The notes under the pieces were generated by a model. The model saw nothing but the letters and a program-made list of their open reading frames with translations. It was not told the DNA's origin and made no database searches. Below are positions 9,160-21,838 of a DNA stretch of 64,000 bases, piece by piece. The translations under genes and the position numbers were made by a program. Origin of the DNA: Gammaproteobacteria bacterium (GTDB taxonomy: Bacteria > Pseudomonadota > Gammaproteobacteria > Burkholderiales > Thiobacillaceae); NCBI GenBank assembly GCA_018820765.1, contig JAHJNN010000011.1, positions 31,023 to 95,022 on the forward strand. The letters are read 5' to 3'. Positions within the stretch are counted from its first letter, which is position 1. The number at the start of each line of letters is the position of its first letter.

Positions 9160-11145
9160 TCAGTGCTCCTTGGAAAAATCCGGATGCCGCCCCGCCACCC
9201 AGTGGCAGCGCACCCAGTGCCCGCCGCCCAGGCCGGTCCGGTCGGGGTAGATCTGCCGGCACACCGCCTGCGCATGCGGGCAGCGCGGATGAAAGTGGCA
9301 GCCGGCGGGCGGGTTGAGCGGCGAGGGCTGGTCGCCCGTCAGCCGGATGATGCCTTCGCCGGCGTGCGGCTCGATGCGCGGCACCGCGCTCATCAGCGCC
9401 TGGGTATAGGGGTGGCGCGGCGCACGCAGCACGTCGGCGGCGGCACCCTGTTCGACGATGCGGCCGAGATACATCACCGCCACTTCGTGCGCCAGATATT
9501 CGACCACCGCGAGGTTGTGGGTGATGAAGAGGTAGGCCAGCCCAAGATCGTTTTGCAGGTCCTTCAGCAGGTTCAGGATCTGCGCCTGCACCGACACGTC
9601 GAGCGCGCTGGTCGGCTCGTCGCAGATCACCAGCCGGGGCGACACCGCGAGCGCCCGCGCGATCGCGATGCGCTGCCGCTGGCCGCCCGAGAAGGCATGC
9701 GGATAACGGCCGCCGGCATCGTCCGGCAGCCCCACCTGGCGCAGCAGCTGCGACACGGCGTCGCGCCGCTGGCCGGCCGCGCCCACACCCAGCGCATCCA
9801 TGCCCTCGAGCAGGATGTCCGCTACCCGCATGCGCGGATTGAGCGAGCTGTACGGATCCTGGAACACCATCTGCGCCTGCCGCCTGAGGGTCGCGGCGTT
9901 GTTCGCCGTGATGACCTCGCCGCCCAGCGCGATGCGGCCCGCCGTCGGTTCGATCAGGCGCAGCAGCGCCTTGCCCACGGTAGTCTTGCCGCAGCCCGAT
10001 TCGCCGACCAGCGCCAGCGTGCGGCCGGCCTGGATGCTCATGGCCACGTCATCGACTGCGCGCACGTGGCCGACGGTGCGCTGGATGAAGCCGCGCCGGA
10101 TCGGGAAGTGCACCTTCAGCCCCTCGACCTGCAGCAGGGGCTGCGGCGGGTGCGCCGACGCGGCGTGCGCCACCCGGTCGCGCATGTCCTGCGCCGGCAG
10201 CTGCCCGGCCAGATGGCAGCGCACGCGCTGCCCGTTGATCGCCTGCCAGCCGGGCGATTCCTCGCGACAGCGCACAAAGGCATGCGGGCAGCGCGGCGCA
10301 AAGCGGCAGCCGACGAGCGATCCGTCGAGCGGCGGCACCTGGCCGGGAATCGTGGTCAGCCGGCCGCCGTCGCCTGGACGCGGCAGCGCCTCGAACAACA
10401 TGCGGCTGTAGGGATGCTGCGGGCCGGCAAAGAACGCGTCGCGCGCGCTCTCCTCCACCAGTTCGCCGGCATACATCACGCCGACGCGGTCGGCGTTCTC
10501 CGCCACCACGCCGAGGTCGTGCGTGATCAGCAGCATGCCCATCTGCCGCTCGGCCTTGAGTCGACGCAGCACGTCGAGCACCTGCGCCTGGATGGTCACG
10601 TCGAGCGCCGTGGTCGGCTCGTCGGCGATCAGCAGCTGGGGCTCGCCCGCCAGCGCCATCGCGATCATCACCCGCTGGCGCAGCCCGCCCGACAATTCGA
10701 ACGGATAGCTGTCGAGCCGCCGCGTCGCGTCCGGCACCCCCACCGAGTCGAGCAACCCACGCGCGGTGTCGCGCGCTGCCTGTCCGCCCAGCTTGCGGTG
10801 CAGCGCCAGCGCCTCGCCGATCTGCGCGCCCACCTTGACGACCGGGTTCAGCGCCAGCATCGGCTCCTGGAAAATCATCGCCATCCGGCCGCCGCGCACG
10901 CGCCGCATGTCGCGTTCGGGCAGCGCCAGCACATCGGTTTCAGCCAGCCGCACGCTGCCCGACACGATGCGTCCGCCATCCGGCAATAACCTCATGAGGG
11001 ATAACGCGGTCATCGACTTGCCGCAGCCGGATTCGCCCAGCAGTGCATAGGTCTCACCCGCGGCGACCCGGAACGACACGCCGTCGACCACGCGCATGGA
11101 ACCGAAGCCGGTGACGAGATCGCGCACCTCGAGCAAGGGATTCAT
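9160..11145 (-). CDS. peptide ABC transporter, fused double ATP-binding protein (YejF-like)
   Basis: A 661-aa cytosolic ATPase subunit containing two full nucleotide-binding domains, each with Walker A GESGCGK, a signature (LSGGLRQR in the first, FSGGQRQR in the second) and a Walker B ending DEPT(T/S)ALDV. Each domain is followed by the Cys-containing oligopeptide-family C-terminal segment (such as [10 protein letters not shown] and [10 protein letters not shown]). It powers the two permeases encoded upstream. It starts at ATG 11145, overlapping the permease stop by 4 nt. The longer frame extending to 12438 is an artefact of out-of-frame reading through the permease gene. Confidence 0.92.
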   Translation of the reverse strand: MNPLLEVRDLVTGFGSMRVVDGVSFRVAAGETYALLGESGCGKSMTALSLMRLLPDGGRIVSGSVRLAETDVLALPERDMRRVRGGRMAMIFQEPMLALNPVVKVGAQIGEALALHRKLGGQAARDTARGLLDSVGVPDATRRLDSYPFELSGGLRQRVMIAMALAGEPQLLIADEPTTALDVTIQAQVLDVLRRLKAERQMGMLLITHDLGVVAENADRVGVMYAGELVEESARDAFFAGPQHPYSRMLFEALPRPGDGGRLTTIPGQVPPLDGSLVGCRFAPRCPHAFVRCREESPGWQAINGQRVRCHLAGQLPAQDMRDRVAHAASAHPPQPLLQVEGLKVHFPIRRGFIQRTVGHVRAVDDVAMSIQAGRTLALVGESGCGKTTVGKALLRLIEPTAGRIALGGEVITANNAATLRRQAQMVFQDPYSSLNPRMRVADILLEGMDALGVGAAGQRRDAVSQLLRQVGLPDDAGGRYPHAFSGGQRQRIAIARALAVSPRLVICDEPTSALDVSVQAQILNLLKDLQNDLGLAYLFITHNLAVVEYLAHEVAVMYLGRIVEQGAAADVLRAPRHPYTQALMSAVPRIEPHAGEGIIRLTGDQPSPLNPPAGCHFHPRCPHAQAVCRQIYPDRTGLGGGHWVRCHWVAGRHPDFSKEH

Positions 11146-12548
11146 CGGCGAGTTCCCATGCGCGGGTCGAAGGCATCGCGCACGCCGTCGGCAAACAGGT
11201 TGGCGGCAAGCACCAGAGTGAACATGAAGACGAAGGCCGCGCCGAGCTGCCACCAGACGGTGGGCTCGCGCGCCAGCTCGAGCCGCGCGCCGTTGATCAT
11301 GTTGCCCCAGCTGTACATGGTCGGGTCGACGCCGACGCCGACGTAGGACAGCACCGCTTCGGCCAGCACCAGGCCGGAAAAATCGAGCACGATGGCGATC
11401 AGCACCAGGTGGAACACGTTGGGGAAGATGTGGCGGCTGATGATGCGCGCATGCGATACGCCGAAGGCACGCGCCGCCTCGACGTAGTCGAGCGTTCTGA
11501 GCTTGAGCGATTCGCCGCGCAACAGGCGCGCCAGACCGGTCCAGCTGGTGACGCCCAAGATGAGACAGAGCGCCAGCAGGCGGATGTCGGCGCGCGCCGC
11601 GGCGGTGTCGAACAGCTCGGGGTTGGATTCGATGGCGACCTGCACGATCAGCACCGCCGCCGCGATCAGCAGCACGCCGGGGATGGAGTTGAGCACGGTG
11701 TAGATGTACTGGATAACGTCGTCGACCCAGCCGCGGAAGTAGCCGGCAGCGATGCCGAAGCCGATCGCCAGCGGCAGCGTGACCAGCGTGGTGAGGGTGC
11801 CGATGACGAGGCCGGTGCGGATGCTCTTGAGGCTGATGTAGAGCACGTCCTGTCCGACCTTGTCGGTGCCGAATACGTGATAGCCCGACGCCAGCTGAAT
11901 CAATGCGCCGCCCAGCAACAGCATCAGTGCCAGCACGAGAACGACCGTCCGCGCCGGCCAGCCGAGCCGGCCCGTCGCCCAAGCCTCCAGCCATGCGCCC
12001 ATGTGCGTCTGCGTGCGTCGCGCCTGCCACGCCGCCAGCAGGCCGAACAGCAGCAGGCCCACCGCCAGCCCCTGCGCCAGCCCGACCAGCGCACGCCGGG
12101 CGATGTCGGGCCCATGCGCGTCGGCGTGCGTCAGATGCGCACCGCCATAGTGCAGGCGCGGGTAATCGCGTACGGTCGCGCCGTCGCGCTCGACGAATTC
12201 CTTGGCATAGAGCTGCATCGCCAGCGGGGCGGAATAGGTTTTTTCCTGCCGCGTGCGCAGCCCGTTCACCAGCGCATCGAAAACGCTCAGCACCTCGACC
12301 GAATACTGCGGTGCATCGGCCCGGCTGTCGGCCAGTCGCTCGCGGTAGTGCAGCGAATCGAGCAGGCCGATCGCCACGAACACGCCGAGCACCAGCGCCG
12401 CCCCCATCGCCATCGGGCGCTGCGCCACCAACCGCCACGGCGCCCGCAGATGCTCGTGACGGCGAATGAACCAGACCAGCACCAGCACACCGGCCAGCAG
12501 CGCGAAGATCAGTCTATCGGTCCACAGGATCACAGGCATGAAGCTCAT
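11142..12548 (-). CDS. peptide ABC transporter permease (YejE-like)
   Basis: A 468-aa inner-membrane permease. The C-terminal BPD_transp_1 domain is clear (GTDKVGQDVLY, later EAARAFGVSHARII, ending AFDPRMG). It is over 100 residues longer than typical YejE: an extra N-terminal part has several predicted membrane helices around a periplasmic-looking segment (about 55-135), so the topology may be unusual. Starts at an ATGA overlap with the upstream permease gene. Confidence 0.88.
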   Translation of the reverse strand: MSFMPVILWTDRLIFALLAGVLVLVWFIRRHEHLRAPWRLVAQRPMAMGAALVLGVFVAIGLLDSLHYRERLADSRADAPQYSVEVLSVFDALVNGLRTRQEKTYSAPLAMQLYAKEFVERDGATVRDYPRLHYGGAHLTHADAHGPDIARRALVGLAQGLAVGLLLFGLLAAWQARRTQTHMGAWLEAWATGRLGWPARTVVLVLALMLLLGGALIQLASGYHVFGTDKVGQDVLYISLKSIRTGLVIGTLTTLVTLPLAIGFGIAAGYFRGWVDDVIQYIYTVLNSIPGVLLIAAAVLIVQVAIESNPELFDTAAARADIRLLALCLILGVTSWTGLARLLRGESLKLRTLDYVEAARAFGVSHARIISRHIFPNVFHLVLIAIVLDFSGLVLAEAVLSYVGVGVDPTMYSWGNMINGARLELAREPTVWWQLGAAFVFMFTLVLAANLFADGVRDAFDPRMGTRR

Positions 12549-13522
12549 TGCAGCCTCACCCGTGGATCGACCCACGAATAGGAAATGTCGGTGAGGATGA
12601 GGCCGACGATGTAGAGGAAGGAGCCGAGGAACACCATCGCGCGCACCACCGCGAAATCCTGCGCCTGGATCGCGTCGATGGTGTAGCTGCCCAGGCCCGG
12701 AATGCCGAAGAAGGACTCGGTGATCAGGCTGCCCATGAACAGCAGCGGCAGCACCACCACGACGCCGGTGAGGATGGGGATCATGCCGTTCTTCAGCACG
12801 TGGCGGAACAGCACGCGCACCTCGGAGAGTCCCTTGGCGCGCGCGGTGCGCACGTAGTCCTTGCCGATTTCCTCGAGGAAAATGGTGCGGTACCAGCGCG
12901 AACCACTGCCGATACCCGCGACCACGCTGACCAGAACCGGCAGCAGGATGAACTTGAATCCGTCGATGCCGCCGGCGAAGCCCGAAATGGGCAGCAGGTT
13001 CCACAGCTTGGCGATGAAGTACTGCCCGGCGATGATGTAGAACAGTCCCGAGATCGACATCAGCACCACGCACAGCACCACGCCCCAGAGGTCGAGATAG
13101 GTGGCACGGAAGAACACCATCAAGAGCGCGAACGTGATGTTGACCATGAGGCCGATGACGAGCACCGGCAGCGCGATCGCCAGGCTCGGCCCCATGCGCG
13201 TCGTGATTTCGTTGCCGATGTCGCGGCCGTCGTCGCCCTTGCCGAATTCGAAGGCGAACATCGCCGCCGAATGCTGGAAGAAAATCGTGTCGGTGAACTG
13301 CGCGCTGCCCTGCGCCTGGACGTTCAGCAGCAGCGGCTTGTCGTAGCCGTGCTCGACCTTCCAGCGCTCGATCGCCTCCGGCGTGACGTGCTTGACGCCG
13401 AGCTGCAGCCGCGCCATGTCGTCGGGCGTGTTGACGACGAAGAACAGCGCGAAGGTCAGCAGGTTCACCCCGATCAGGATCGGGATCGCATACAGCACGC
13501 GGCGCAGGATGTAGGCCAGCAT
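12545..13522 (-). CDS. peptide ABC transporter permease (YejB-like)
   Basis: A 325-aa inner-membrane permease beginning MLAYILRRVLYAIPIL, the usual DppB/YejB start, with the EAA loop ARAKGLSEVRVLFRHVLKN and a C-terminal SWVDPRVRL. The hydrophilic region after TM1 is shorter than in E. coli YejB. Start and upstream stop overlap as TGATG. Confidence 0.92.
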   Translation of the reverse strand: MLAYILRRVLYAIPILIGVNLLTFALFFVVNTPDDMARLQLGVKHVTPEAIERWKVEHGYDKPLLLNVQAQGSAQFTDTIFFQHSAAMFAFEFGKGDDGRDIGNEITTRMGPSLAIALPVLVIGLMVNITFALLMVFFRATYLDLWGVVLCVVLMSISGLFYIIAGQYFIAKLWNLLPISGFAGGIDGFKFILLPVLVSVVAGIGSGSRWYRTIFLEEIGKDYVRTARAKGLSEVRVLFRHVLKNGMIPILTGVVVVLPLLFMGSLITESFFGIPGLGSYTIDAIQAQDFAVVRAMVFLGSFLYIVGLILTDISYSWVDPRVRLQ

Positions 13523-15663
13523 CAGGCGGTTTTCCTTTCGCGCTGCCGCCACGCAATCGCCGCCGGCGCGATGACGGCGACCAGCGCAGCCACCAGCAGC
13601 ACGATCGGCCACAGCACCGGGCGGTTCCATTTGGCTCGCCGGGCCTCGCGCAGCTCCGGATCAACGCGCCGGTATTTGAGCGTGTTGTTGGCCATCAGGT
13701 TGGGCTTGACGTTGTGCACCCAGCCATGGCGCAGACCGAAGGACTTGGGATAGTAGGCGAAGATCCACGGCGCATCGCGGCGCACGATCTCCAGCATGGC
13801 GTCGATCACCTGCTGGCGTTCGGGGCCGTTGTCCATGTCCTTCATGCGCTCGAACAAAACATTGAATTCAGCGCTGTCGTAGTTGGCCGCGTTCTCGCCG
13901 CCGGTGCCGACCTTCTTGTGCGGGCCGTACAGCAGGAAGAGGAAGTTTTCCGGATCGGGATAGTCGGCGTTCCAGCCCCATTCGAACAGCTGCGCGTTGC
14001 CCTTGCGGATCTTGTCCTGGAAGCGGTTGTAGTCGGTGCCGCGCACCACCAGCTGCACGTTGAGCTTGTCGAGCTGCTTCTTCATCCAGTCGAGCCGCGA
14101 CTTGGCGTCGGGGCCGCTCGCCATGGTGTCGAAATACAGCACCAGCGGCTCCCCCGTCTTCGCATTGCGCCCGTTCGGGTAGCCCGCCTCCACCAGCAGT
14201 TTTCTGGCGGTCTCGATGGACTTTCGCTGGATGCTGCCGCCGCGCGCTTCGTACACATAAGGATTCAATCCGGCCACACCCTCGACATAGCCGAACAGCC
14301 CGGGCGGGATCGGCCCCTGCGCGGGAATGCCGCGGCCGTTGAGAAAAATCGAGATGAACTCCTCGTAGTCGAAGGCAATGGAGAGCGCCTGCCGCAGCTT
14401 GCGGCGATCTTCGCCAAGGCCGCCCACCACCGGGTCGAGCATGTTGAAGCCGACATACCAGATCGAAGCCGCCACCGCGGTGATGAGGTGGATGTCCTGT
14501 TCGCGCATGCTGTCGGTCAGCTGCGGGTCGCCGCCTGCCGAGAACTGTATCGCCTGGTCGAAGCTGTCGGAACTGATCCCCGAACTGTCGTAGTAGCCCT
14601 GAAGGAACTTGGTCCAGTAGGGAATGGTTTCCTTTTCCAGGCTGAACACGGCCTCGTCCACCAGCGGCAGCGGCTTGCCGGCGTCCGCCAGCAGGCCGGC
14701 TTCGCGGTCTTCGTCGCCGCCTTCCACGGGGTAGGTCTCGCCGTGGTAATGCGGATTTTTCTTCAGCACCATGCGACGGTTGGGATCGTTCTCCGCCAGA
14801 TAGTAGGGGCCGGTGCCGACCGGCTGCCAGTCGAGCGTGAGATTCCTGTCCGCCATGCCGGGCTGCGCATAGAACACCTCGGCTTCCCACGGGATCGGGG
14901 CGAAGAACGGCATTGCCAGCCAGTAGATGAACTGCGGGTATTTGCCCTTGATGCGAATGCGGTAGGTGTGGCGGTCCACCACTTCGGCGCCGGCCAGCGC
15001 AAAGTCGTCGAGCTTCAGCGCCGCATCGGGGTTGTCCTGGACCGCTTTTTCCAGCACCTCACCCAATTCCTTCAGGCCGACGATGTGCTCGCTCATCAGG
15101 CCGAAGATCGGCGAGCTGAGCCTGGGATTGGCCAAGCGCTTGATCTGGTACACATAGTCGGCCGCGACCAGCTCGCGGGTGCCCGTGTGCTCAAAGTCGC
15201 TGATCCGGGTTTTATCCGCCGTCGCTGCGGCATCCAGCGCGTGATAGCGATAGCGCCCCGCCGCGTCGCGGGCAAAGGCCGGATGCGGCTGATAGCGGAT
15301 GCCGGGGCGGATGCGGATTTCGTATACGCTTTCGGCAATCGCCGCCGCGGGCGCATCGTCCGCCAGCGCATTGCCGGCGGTGTCGACATACCGCGGCGTG
15401 GGCACTGTCTCTGACGTCAGCGGGATCAGGGTGTAGGGGCGCTTGAGGAAGTGGTATTGCAGCGGCGGCTCGTAGATCTGGCCGGTGAACTCGACCTCGT
15501 TCGAGCTGTAGGAGCGCGCCGGATCGAGGTGCTTGGGGCGCTCTGAAAACGCGCTGTAGAGCACGCTGGCATCGGGCTGGCTGTCCGGATAGGGATTGTT
15601 CCAACTGTCGGAGCAGCCCGCCAACACACCCAGCCCCAGCAGAAGAATGCCCGTTCGCGTCAT
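13522..15663 (-). CDS. peptide ABC transporter substrate-binding lipoprotein (YejA-like)
   Basis: A 713-aa SBP_bac_5 protein that captures oligopeptide-like substrates. It starts at ATG 15663, giving a lipoprotein signal with lipobox LAGC (Cys17). Family features include FTGQIYEPPLQYH, KNPHYHGE and WNADYPDPENF. Unusually, the C-terminus has a second hydrophobic helix (about 682-704) followed by RQRERKTA, so the protein may be anchored at both ends. First gene of the four-gene transporter operon. Confidence 0.9.
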   Translation of the reverse strand: MTRTGILLLGLGVLAGCSDSWNNPYPDSQPDASVLYSAFSERPKHLDPARSYSSNEVEFTGQIYEPPLQYHFLKRPYTLIPLTSETVPTPRYVDTAGNALADDAPAAAIAESVYEIRIRPGIRYQPHPAFARDAAGRYRYHALDAAATADKTRISDFEHTGTRELVAADYVYQIKRLANPRLSSPIFGLMSEHIVGLKELGEVLEKAVQDNPDAALKLDDFALAGAEVVDRHTYRIRIKGKYPQFIYWLAMPFFAPIPWEAEVFYAQPGMADRNLTLDWQPVGTGPYYLAENDPNRRMVLKKNPHYHGETYPVEGGDEDREAGLLADAGKPLPLVDEAVFSLEKETIPYWTKFLQGYYDSSGISSDSFDQAIQFSAGGDPQLTDSMREQDIHLITAVAASIWYVGFNMLDPVVGGLGEDRRKLRQALSIAFDYEEFISIFLNGRGIPAQGPIPPGLFGYVEGVAGLNPYVYEARGGSIQRKSIETARKLLVEAGYPNGRNAKTGEPLVLYFDTMASGPDAKSRLDWMKKQLDKLNVQLVVRGTDYNRFQDKIRKGNAQLFEWGWNADYPDPENFLFLLYGPHKKVGTGGENAANYDSAEFNVLFERMKDMDNGPERQQVIDAMLEIVRRDAPWIFAYYPKSFGLRHGWVHNVKPNLMANNTLKYRRVDPELREARRAKWNRPVLWPIVLLVAALVAVIAPAAIAWRQRERKTA

Positions 15664-15737
15664 CCCGCCAGTGTACCCAAGCGCACCGCCAACGTCAGCC
15701 GTTATAATCGCGAACACCGCAACTCTAAGAGACCATC

Positions 15738-16517
15738 ATGGGATTTCTTGCAGGAAAACGCTTGCTGATCACCGGCGTCATCTCCAACCGTTCCATCGCG
15801 TACGGCATTGCCTCCGCCTGCAAGCGCGAAGGCGCCGAGCTGGCGTTCACCTACCAGGGCGAACGCATCAAGGATCGCGTCACCGAATTCGCAGGCGAAT
15901 TCGGCTCCAGCCTGGTCTTCCCGTGCGACGTCGGCAGCGACGAGCAGATCGACGCGCTGTTTGCCGAACTCGGCAAACACTGGGACGGACTCGACGGCCT
16001 GGTGCACTCGGTCGCGTTCGCACCCAAGGAAGCGCTGGCCGGCGATTTTCTTTCCGCGGTCAGCCGCGAGAATTTCCGCATCGCGCACGACATCAGCTCC
16101 TACAGCTTCGCCGCGCTGGCCAAGGCCGCATTGCCGATGATGGAAGGCCGCCGGGCGGCGCTCTTGACGCTGTCCTACCTGGGCGCCGTCCGCTCCGTTC
16201 CCAACTACAACGTCATGGGCCTGGCCAAGGCCAGCCTCGAATCCGGCGTCTACTACATGGCGCAAAGTCTCGGCCCCAAGGGCATCCGCGTCAACGCCGT
16301 ATCGGCCGGGCCGATCAAGACGCTGGCGGCCAGCGGCATCGCCAACTTCGGCGAGAAGCTCGACCTCGTCGCCAAGAACGCGCCGCTGCGCCGCAACGTG
16401 ACGATCGAGGAAGTCGGCAACGTCGCCGCCTTCCTGCTGTCCGACCTGGCCTCCGGCATCACCGGCGAAATCACCTATGTCGATGCGGGCTTCAACTCCA
16501 CCGCCGGCGCAGAATGA
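15738..16517 (+). CDS. fabI: enoyl-[acyl-carrier-protein] reductase (NADH)
   Basis: Last reduction step of each fatty-acid elongation cycle. A 259-aa SDR-type FabI with the modified nucleotide motif [13 protein letters not shown], the catalytic Tyr/Lys set in YNVMGLAK (Tyr-x6-Lys) and the C-terminal [16 protein letters not shown]. Convergent with ppiD across a shared terminator. Confidence 0.97.
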   Translation: MGFLAGKRLLITGVISNRSIAYGIASACKREGAELAFTYQGERIKDRVTEFAGEFGSSLVFPCDVGSDEQIDALFAELGKHWDGLDGLVHSVAFAPKEALAGDFLSAVSRENFRIAHDISSYSFAALAKAALPMMEGRRAALLTLSYLGAVRSVPNYNVMGLAKASLESGVYYMAQSLGPKGIRVNAVSAGPIKTLAASGIANFGEKLDLVAKNAPLRRNVTIEEVGNVAAFLLSDLASGITGEITYVDAGFNSTAGAE

Positions 16518-16531
16518 TTGGACGAGCAACA

Positions 16532-16573
16532 CCCAACAAAAAACGCGCCGGGAAGGCGCGTTTTTTGTTGGGG
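16532..16573. terminator. bidirectional terminator between fabI and ppiD
   Basis: CAACAAAAAACGCGCC pairs with GGCGCGTTTTTTGTTG, giving a long GC stem with A and T runs on both sides, so it can stop transcription from both convergent genes. Confidence 0.92.
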
Positions 16574-16589
16574 CCCGGGCTTCGTCGGC

Positions 16590-18485
16590 TTATCTGGTCT
16601 CGATTGCGTTCGGCTTGATTTTGACCTTCTGACCGGCCGTGATCAGCGCGGTCATCGCCTTCATGTCGGCACGCTGCAGCGCCTGCGTGACGCCGGATTC
16701 AATCGACGCCGTCAGCATGGGATCCAGCGCGGACGCCTCCAGCACCCGGCTCACCCGCACGATGCGGTACGCGCCGTCGGGACGGGCAAATCCAGTATAG
16801 GCCGGCAGCTTGTCGGCATTCACCCTGAACACGGCCTTGGCGCCTGCCGCGTCGAGCGCGGCCGACGGCTGGCGTCCCACCACCTGGAAGGTCGACCACT
16901 TCAAGCCGGCTTCCTCGCCCTTTGCCAGTGCCTGCAGGACAGCTTCACCCTTCTGCGCCAGCAACTGCGCGCTCCGTTCCGCACGCAGCCGGGTCTCGAT
17001 CGACGCCGACACCTCCGCCAGCGGGCGCAGTTGGGCCGGACGATGCTCGGCCACGCGTGCCGCGACCAGGGTGCCGGGCTGAGTCTCGATCGCTTCGGTG
17101 TTCTGCCTGGACTTGACCGACTCCGAACCGAACAGCGCAGACGACAGGCCGGCGTGGTTGAACGGCGGCAGCGCATTGCTGGCGGTCATCCAGCCGCTTT
17201 GCTGAATCTTCAGCTTGGCCGCCGTGGCCGCAGGCTGCAGGGAATCGGCGTTCTCATACACCAGGTTGCTGAAATTATCGGCCAGATCGGCAAAAACCTT
17301 TTGCGCCTGCTGCTTGCGCAACTCGTCCACCACGGCAGCGCGAACGGTGGCCAGCGGCGCGGTCCGGCTGGGCTCGATGCCATCCAGACGGATGATGTGG
17401 TAGCCGAAATCGCTCTCCACCGGCCCGCGGATTTCATTCGGCTTCATGCTGAACACCGCGTCCTCGAACGGCTTGACCATCATGCCGCGGCCGAAGCTGC
17501 CGAGGTTGCCGTCCTGCGCCGCCGAGCCCGGATCCTGCGACTCGGTGCGCGCCAGTTCGGCGAAACGTCCCGGCGCTTTCTGCAGGGTTTGCGCCAGTTC
17601 GGTCGCTTTCGCCTTGGCCTGGGCGCGCGTCGCGGCATCCGCATCTTTATTGACGGCGATCAGGATGTGACTCGCGCTGCGCAATTCAGGCTGGCCGAAC
17701 TGCGCCGCGTTGGCGGCATAGTAATCCGCCACCGCCTGGTCGCTCACCTCGATCCCCGCCGCCACCGTGGCAATATCCAGCACCAGATAGTCAGCGCGAA
17801 TTTGTTCGGGATCGGTGAACTCGGCCTTGTGTTCAGTGTAATAACGCTCGACGTCAGCCGGCGTCAGCTTGATTTCCGCTGCCACGGAGGACGCCGGCAG
17901 ATCCACCCAGGAAACTTCGCGCTGCTGCGCCACCAGGCGTGCGATCTGCGTCAGCGAGGCGCTGGACGGAAAGGTCGCGAGCGAGATCGGGCTGGTGATG
18001 GCCTCCAGCATGAAGGCCTGGCGCAGTTCGTTCTCGAACTGCGCCGGCGTGCGGCCGTTCTGGCGCAGCACGGCTTCATAGCGCGGTTGTGAAAACGCGC
18101 CGTCCTGCTGAAAAGCGGGGATCTGGTCCAGCACCGACGCGATGTAGGCATCGGGCGCAAGAAACTTCAGCTTTTGCGCTTCCTGCAGCAAGGCCTTGCG
18201 CTCGATCAGGCCGTCGAGCACCTGTTTTCGAAAGTCGGCCGATTCGATCACGGCAGGGTCATATGCCGGGCCGAGCGCCTCGCGCATGCGGTCGCTCTGC
18301 CCCTGCATCTCGCGCGTCAGTTCCTCGCGCGAAATCCCCACGTCGCCGACCTCGGCCACCACGCCGCCGCTGCGGTCGCCCGACATGTAGGAATCCAGGC
18401 CGAACAGGGCGAAGGTGACGGCGATCAGGCCGAGTATGACTTTGGCCAGCCAGCCCTGGGCATGCTTGCGTATTGCTTCGAGCAC
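16590..18485 (-). CDS. ppiD: periplasmic folding chaperone PpiD (SurA-like, parvulin domain)
   Basis: A 631-aa inner-membrane-anchored periplasmic chaperone associated with the Sec translocon. One N-terminal helix (about 17-34) is followed by the SurA_N region and one parvulin PPIase domain (about 265-360, with ASHILIAV, GNLGSFGRGMM and FGYHIIRLD), then a second degenerate rotamase-like segment. Length matches E. coli PpiD (623 aa). First gene after the tRNA-Val/tRNA-Asp unit. Confidence 0.93.
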   Translation of the reverse strand: MLEAIRKHAQGWLAKVILGLIAVTFALFGLDSYMSGDRSGGVVAEVGDVGISREELTREMQGQSDRMREALGPAYDPAVIESADFRKQVLDGLIERKALLQEAQKLKFLAPDAYIASVLDQIPAFQQDGAFSQPRYEAVLRQNGRTPAQFENELRQAFMLEAITSPISLATFPSSASLTQIARLVAQQREVSWVDLPASSVAAEIKLTPADVERYYTEHKAEFTDPEQIRADYLVLDIATVAAGIEVSDQAVADYYAANAAQFGQPELRSASHILIAVNKDADAATRAQAKAKATELAQTLQKAPGRFAELARTESQDPGSAAQDGNLGSFGRGMMVKPFEDAVFSMKPNEIRGPVESDFGYHIIRLDGIEPSRTAPLATVRAAVVDELRKQQAQKVFADLADNFSNLVYENADSLQPAATAAKLKIQQSGWMTASNALPPFNHAGLSSALFGSESVKSRQNTEAIETQPGTLVAARVAEHRPAQLRPLAEVSASIETRLRAERSAQLLAQKGEAVLQALAKGEEAGLKWSTFQVVGRQPSAALDAAGAKAVFRVNADKLPAYTGFARPDGAYRIVRVSRVLEASALDPMLTASIESGVTQALQRADMKAMTALITAGQKVKIKPNAIETR

Positions 18486-18607
18486 GGTTTTCTACTCCGG
18501 AAAAAAACGTCAGCGCGAATTTTCGCGCACTTTGCGCCTCGCGTCTCCCCTTGCTTCGATTTAATTTGGCTGCGATGAACGAGCGCGATGAAAAAATCGC
18601 TGAAATG

Positions 18608-18636
18608 AAAAAAGGCGAACTCGCGTTCGCCTTTTT
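18608..18636. terminator. terminator after tRNA-Asp
   Basis: GGCGAAC (18614-18620) and GTTCGCC (18625-18631) form a stem with a 4-nt loop, flanked by A6 and T5. In the minus direction it follows the tRNA-Asp 3' end by 6 nt. Confidence 0.85.
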
Positions 18637-18641
18637 GATGT

Positions 18642-18718
18642 TGGCGGAGTGGACGGGACTCGAACCCGCGACCCCCGGCGTGACAGGCCGGTATTCTAAC
18701 CAACTGAACTACCACTCC
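18642..18718 (-). tRNA. tRNA-Asp (GTC)
   Basis: A 77-nt cloverleaf read on the minus strand, starting GGAGTGGTAGTTCAGTTGG, with anticodon loop CTGTCAC, T arm GGTTCGAGTCC and an encoded CCA. It is close to E. coli tRNA-Asp. Confidence 0.97.
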
Positions 18719-18777
18719 CTTGTGCTGCAAAAAACCGTACTGCTTATATTTTGACCGCTTGTTATTCTTGACCCGGC

Positions 18778-18853
18778 TGGTGGGTGCTGAGGGGTTCGAA
18801 CCCCCGACATTCGCCGTGTAAAGGCGACGCTCTACCAACTGAGCTAAGCACCC
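18778..18853 (-). tRNA. tRNA-Val (TAC)
   Basis: A 76-nt cloverleaf on the minus strand, starting GGGTGCTTAGCTCAGTTGG, with anticodon loop TTTACAC, T arm GGTTCGAACCC and encoded CCA. It precedes tRNA-Asp in what appears to be one transcript. Confidence 0.97.
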
Positions 18854-18915
18854 GACGAAGCCAAAAATTATACAACACCTCTCTCGGTCTTGCCAAATGC
18901 TAAGTGTGTTTTTTA

Positions 18916-19188
18916 TTAATTGATGGCGTCTTTCAGGCCTTTGCCGGCGCGGAACTTCGGCACCTTGGCGGCCTTGATCTTGATGGAGGCGCCGGTACGC
19001 GGATTGCGACCGGTGCGTGCAGCGCGCTTGCCGACGTAGAAGCTGCCGAAACCAACCAGCGTCACCATGTCGCCCTTCTTCAGCGCTTTCTTGACTGCTT
19101 CAACCGTTGCGTCCAGCGCACGGCCGGCGGCAGCTTTGGAAATGTCAGCCGAGTCGGCGATGGCGTCAATCAATTCGGATTTGTTCAC
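18916..19188 (-). CDS. hupB: DNA-binding protein HU-beta
   Basis: A 90-aa nucleoid protein with the HU/IHF fold: [12 protein letters not shown] at the N-terminus, [18 protein letters not shown] leading to the DNA-clasping arm, and [19 protein letters not shown] at the end. The lon–hupB–tRNA–ppiD order is conserved in betaproteobacteria. Confidence 0.96.
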   Translation of the reverse strand: MNKSELIDAIADSADISKAAAGRALDATVEAVKKALKKGDMVTLVGFGSFYVGKRAARTGRNPRTGASIKIKAAKVPKFRAGKGLKDAIN

Positions 19189-19283
19189 GTGTTGTCCCCT
19201 TCACTCAAGTGGCACAGGAAAACCCTGTGGCCGCTTTTATAGCAACCCGCAAAACCTTGTGTCAAGCGGTTTTCCAGGCAGTT

Positions 19284-19313
19284 ACAAAAAAATCCCGCGG
19301 CTGGCGCGGGATT
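19284..19313 (-). terminator. rho-independent terminator of lon
   Basis: AATCCCGCG and CGCGGGATT form a 9-bp stem with a 5-nt loop; on the minus strand it is followed by a T7 run. It lies 23 nt beyond the lon stop. Confidence 0.9.
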
Positions 19314-19335
19314 CCGGAGAGTGGTTAAAAAATAC

Positions 19336-21753
<2,418 letters not shown>

Positions 21754-21811
21754 GATTTCCTGGTAAGGGTTGAGGAAAGGATGCGCGGCATTTCAACCAC
21801 GCTCATCCACA

Positions 21812-21838
21812 ATTGGGGGGCATAGTTTGGAATTCAAG
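21812..21838 (-). promoter_or_regulatory. sigma-32-like heat-shock promoter of lon
   Basis: On the minus strand CTTGAA (21838-21833), 14 nt, then CCCCAAT (21818-21812) resembles the RpoH consensus CTTGAAA-N13-17-CCCCATNT. It lies about 60 nt before the lon ATG. The match is good but not perfect. Confidence 0.55.

Noticed and set aside
8887..10989. 700-aa plus-strand open frame opposite the ABC ATPase
   Set aside because: His/Arg/Gln-rich composition typical of antisense shadow; no domain; opposite strand has two complete ATPase domains.
11146..12438. N-terminal extension of the ABC ATPase frame
   Set aside because: Reads through the permease gene in another frame; the ATPase begins at ATG 11145 with a standard N-terminus.
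13714..15414. 566-aa plus-strand open frame opposite the peptide-binding protein
   Set aside because: Antisense shadow of a clear SBP_bac_5 gene.
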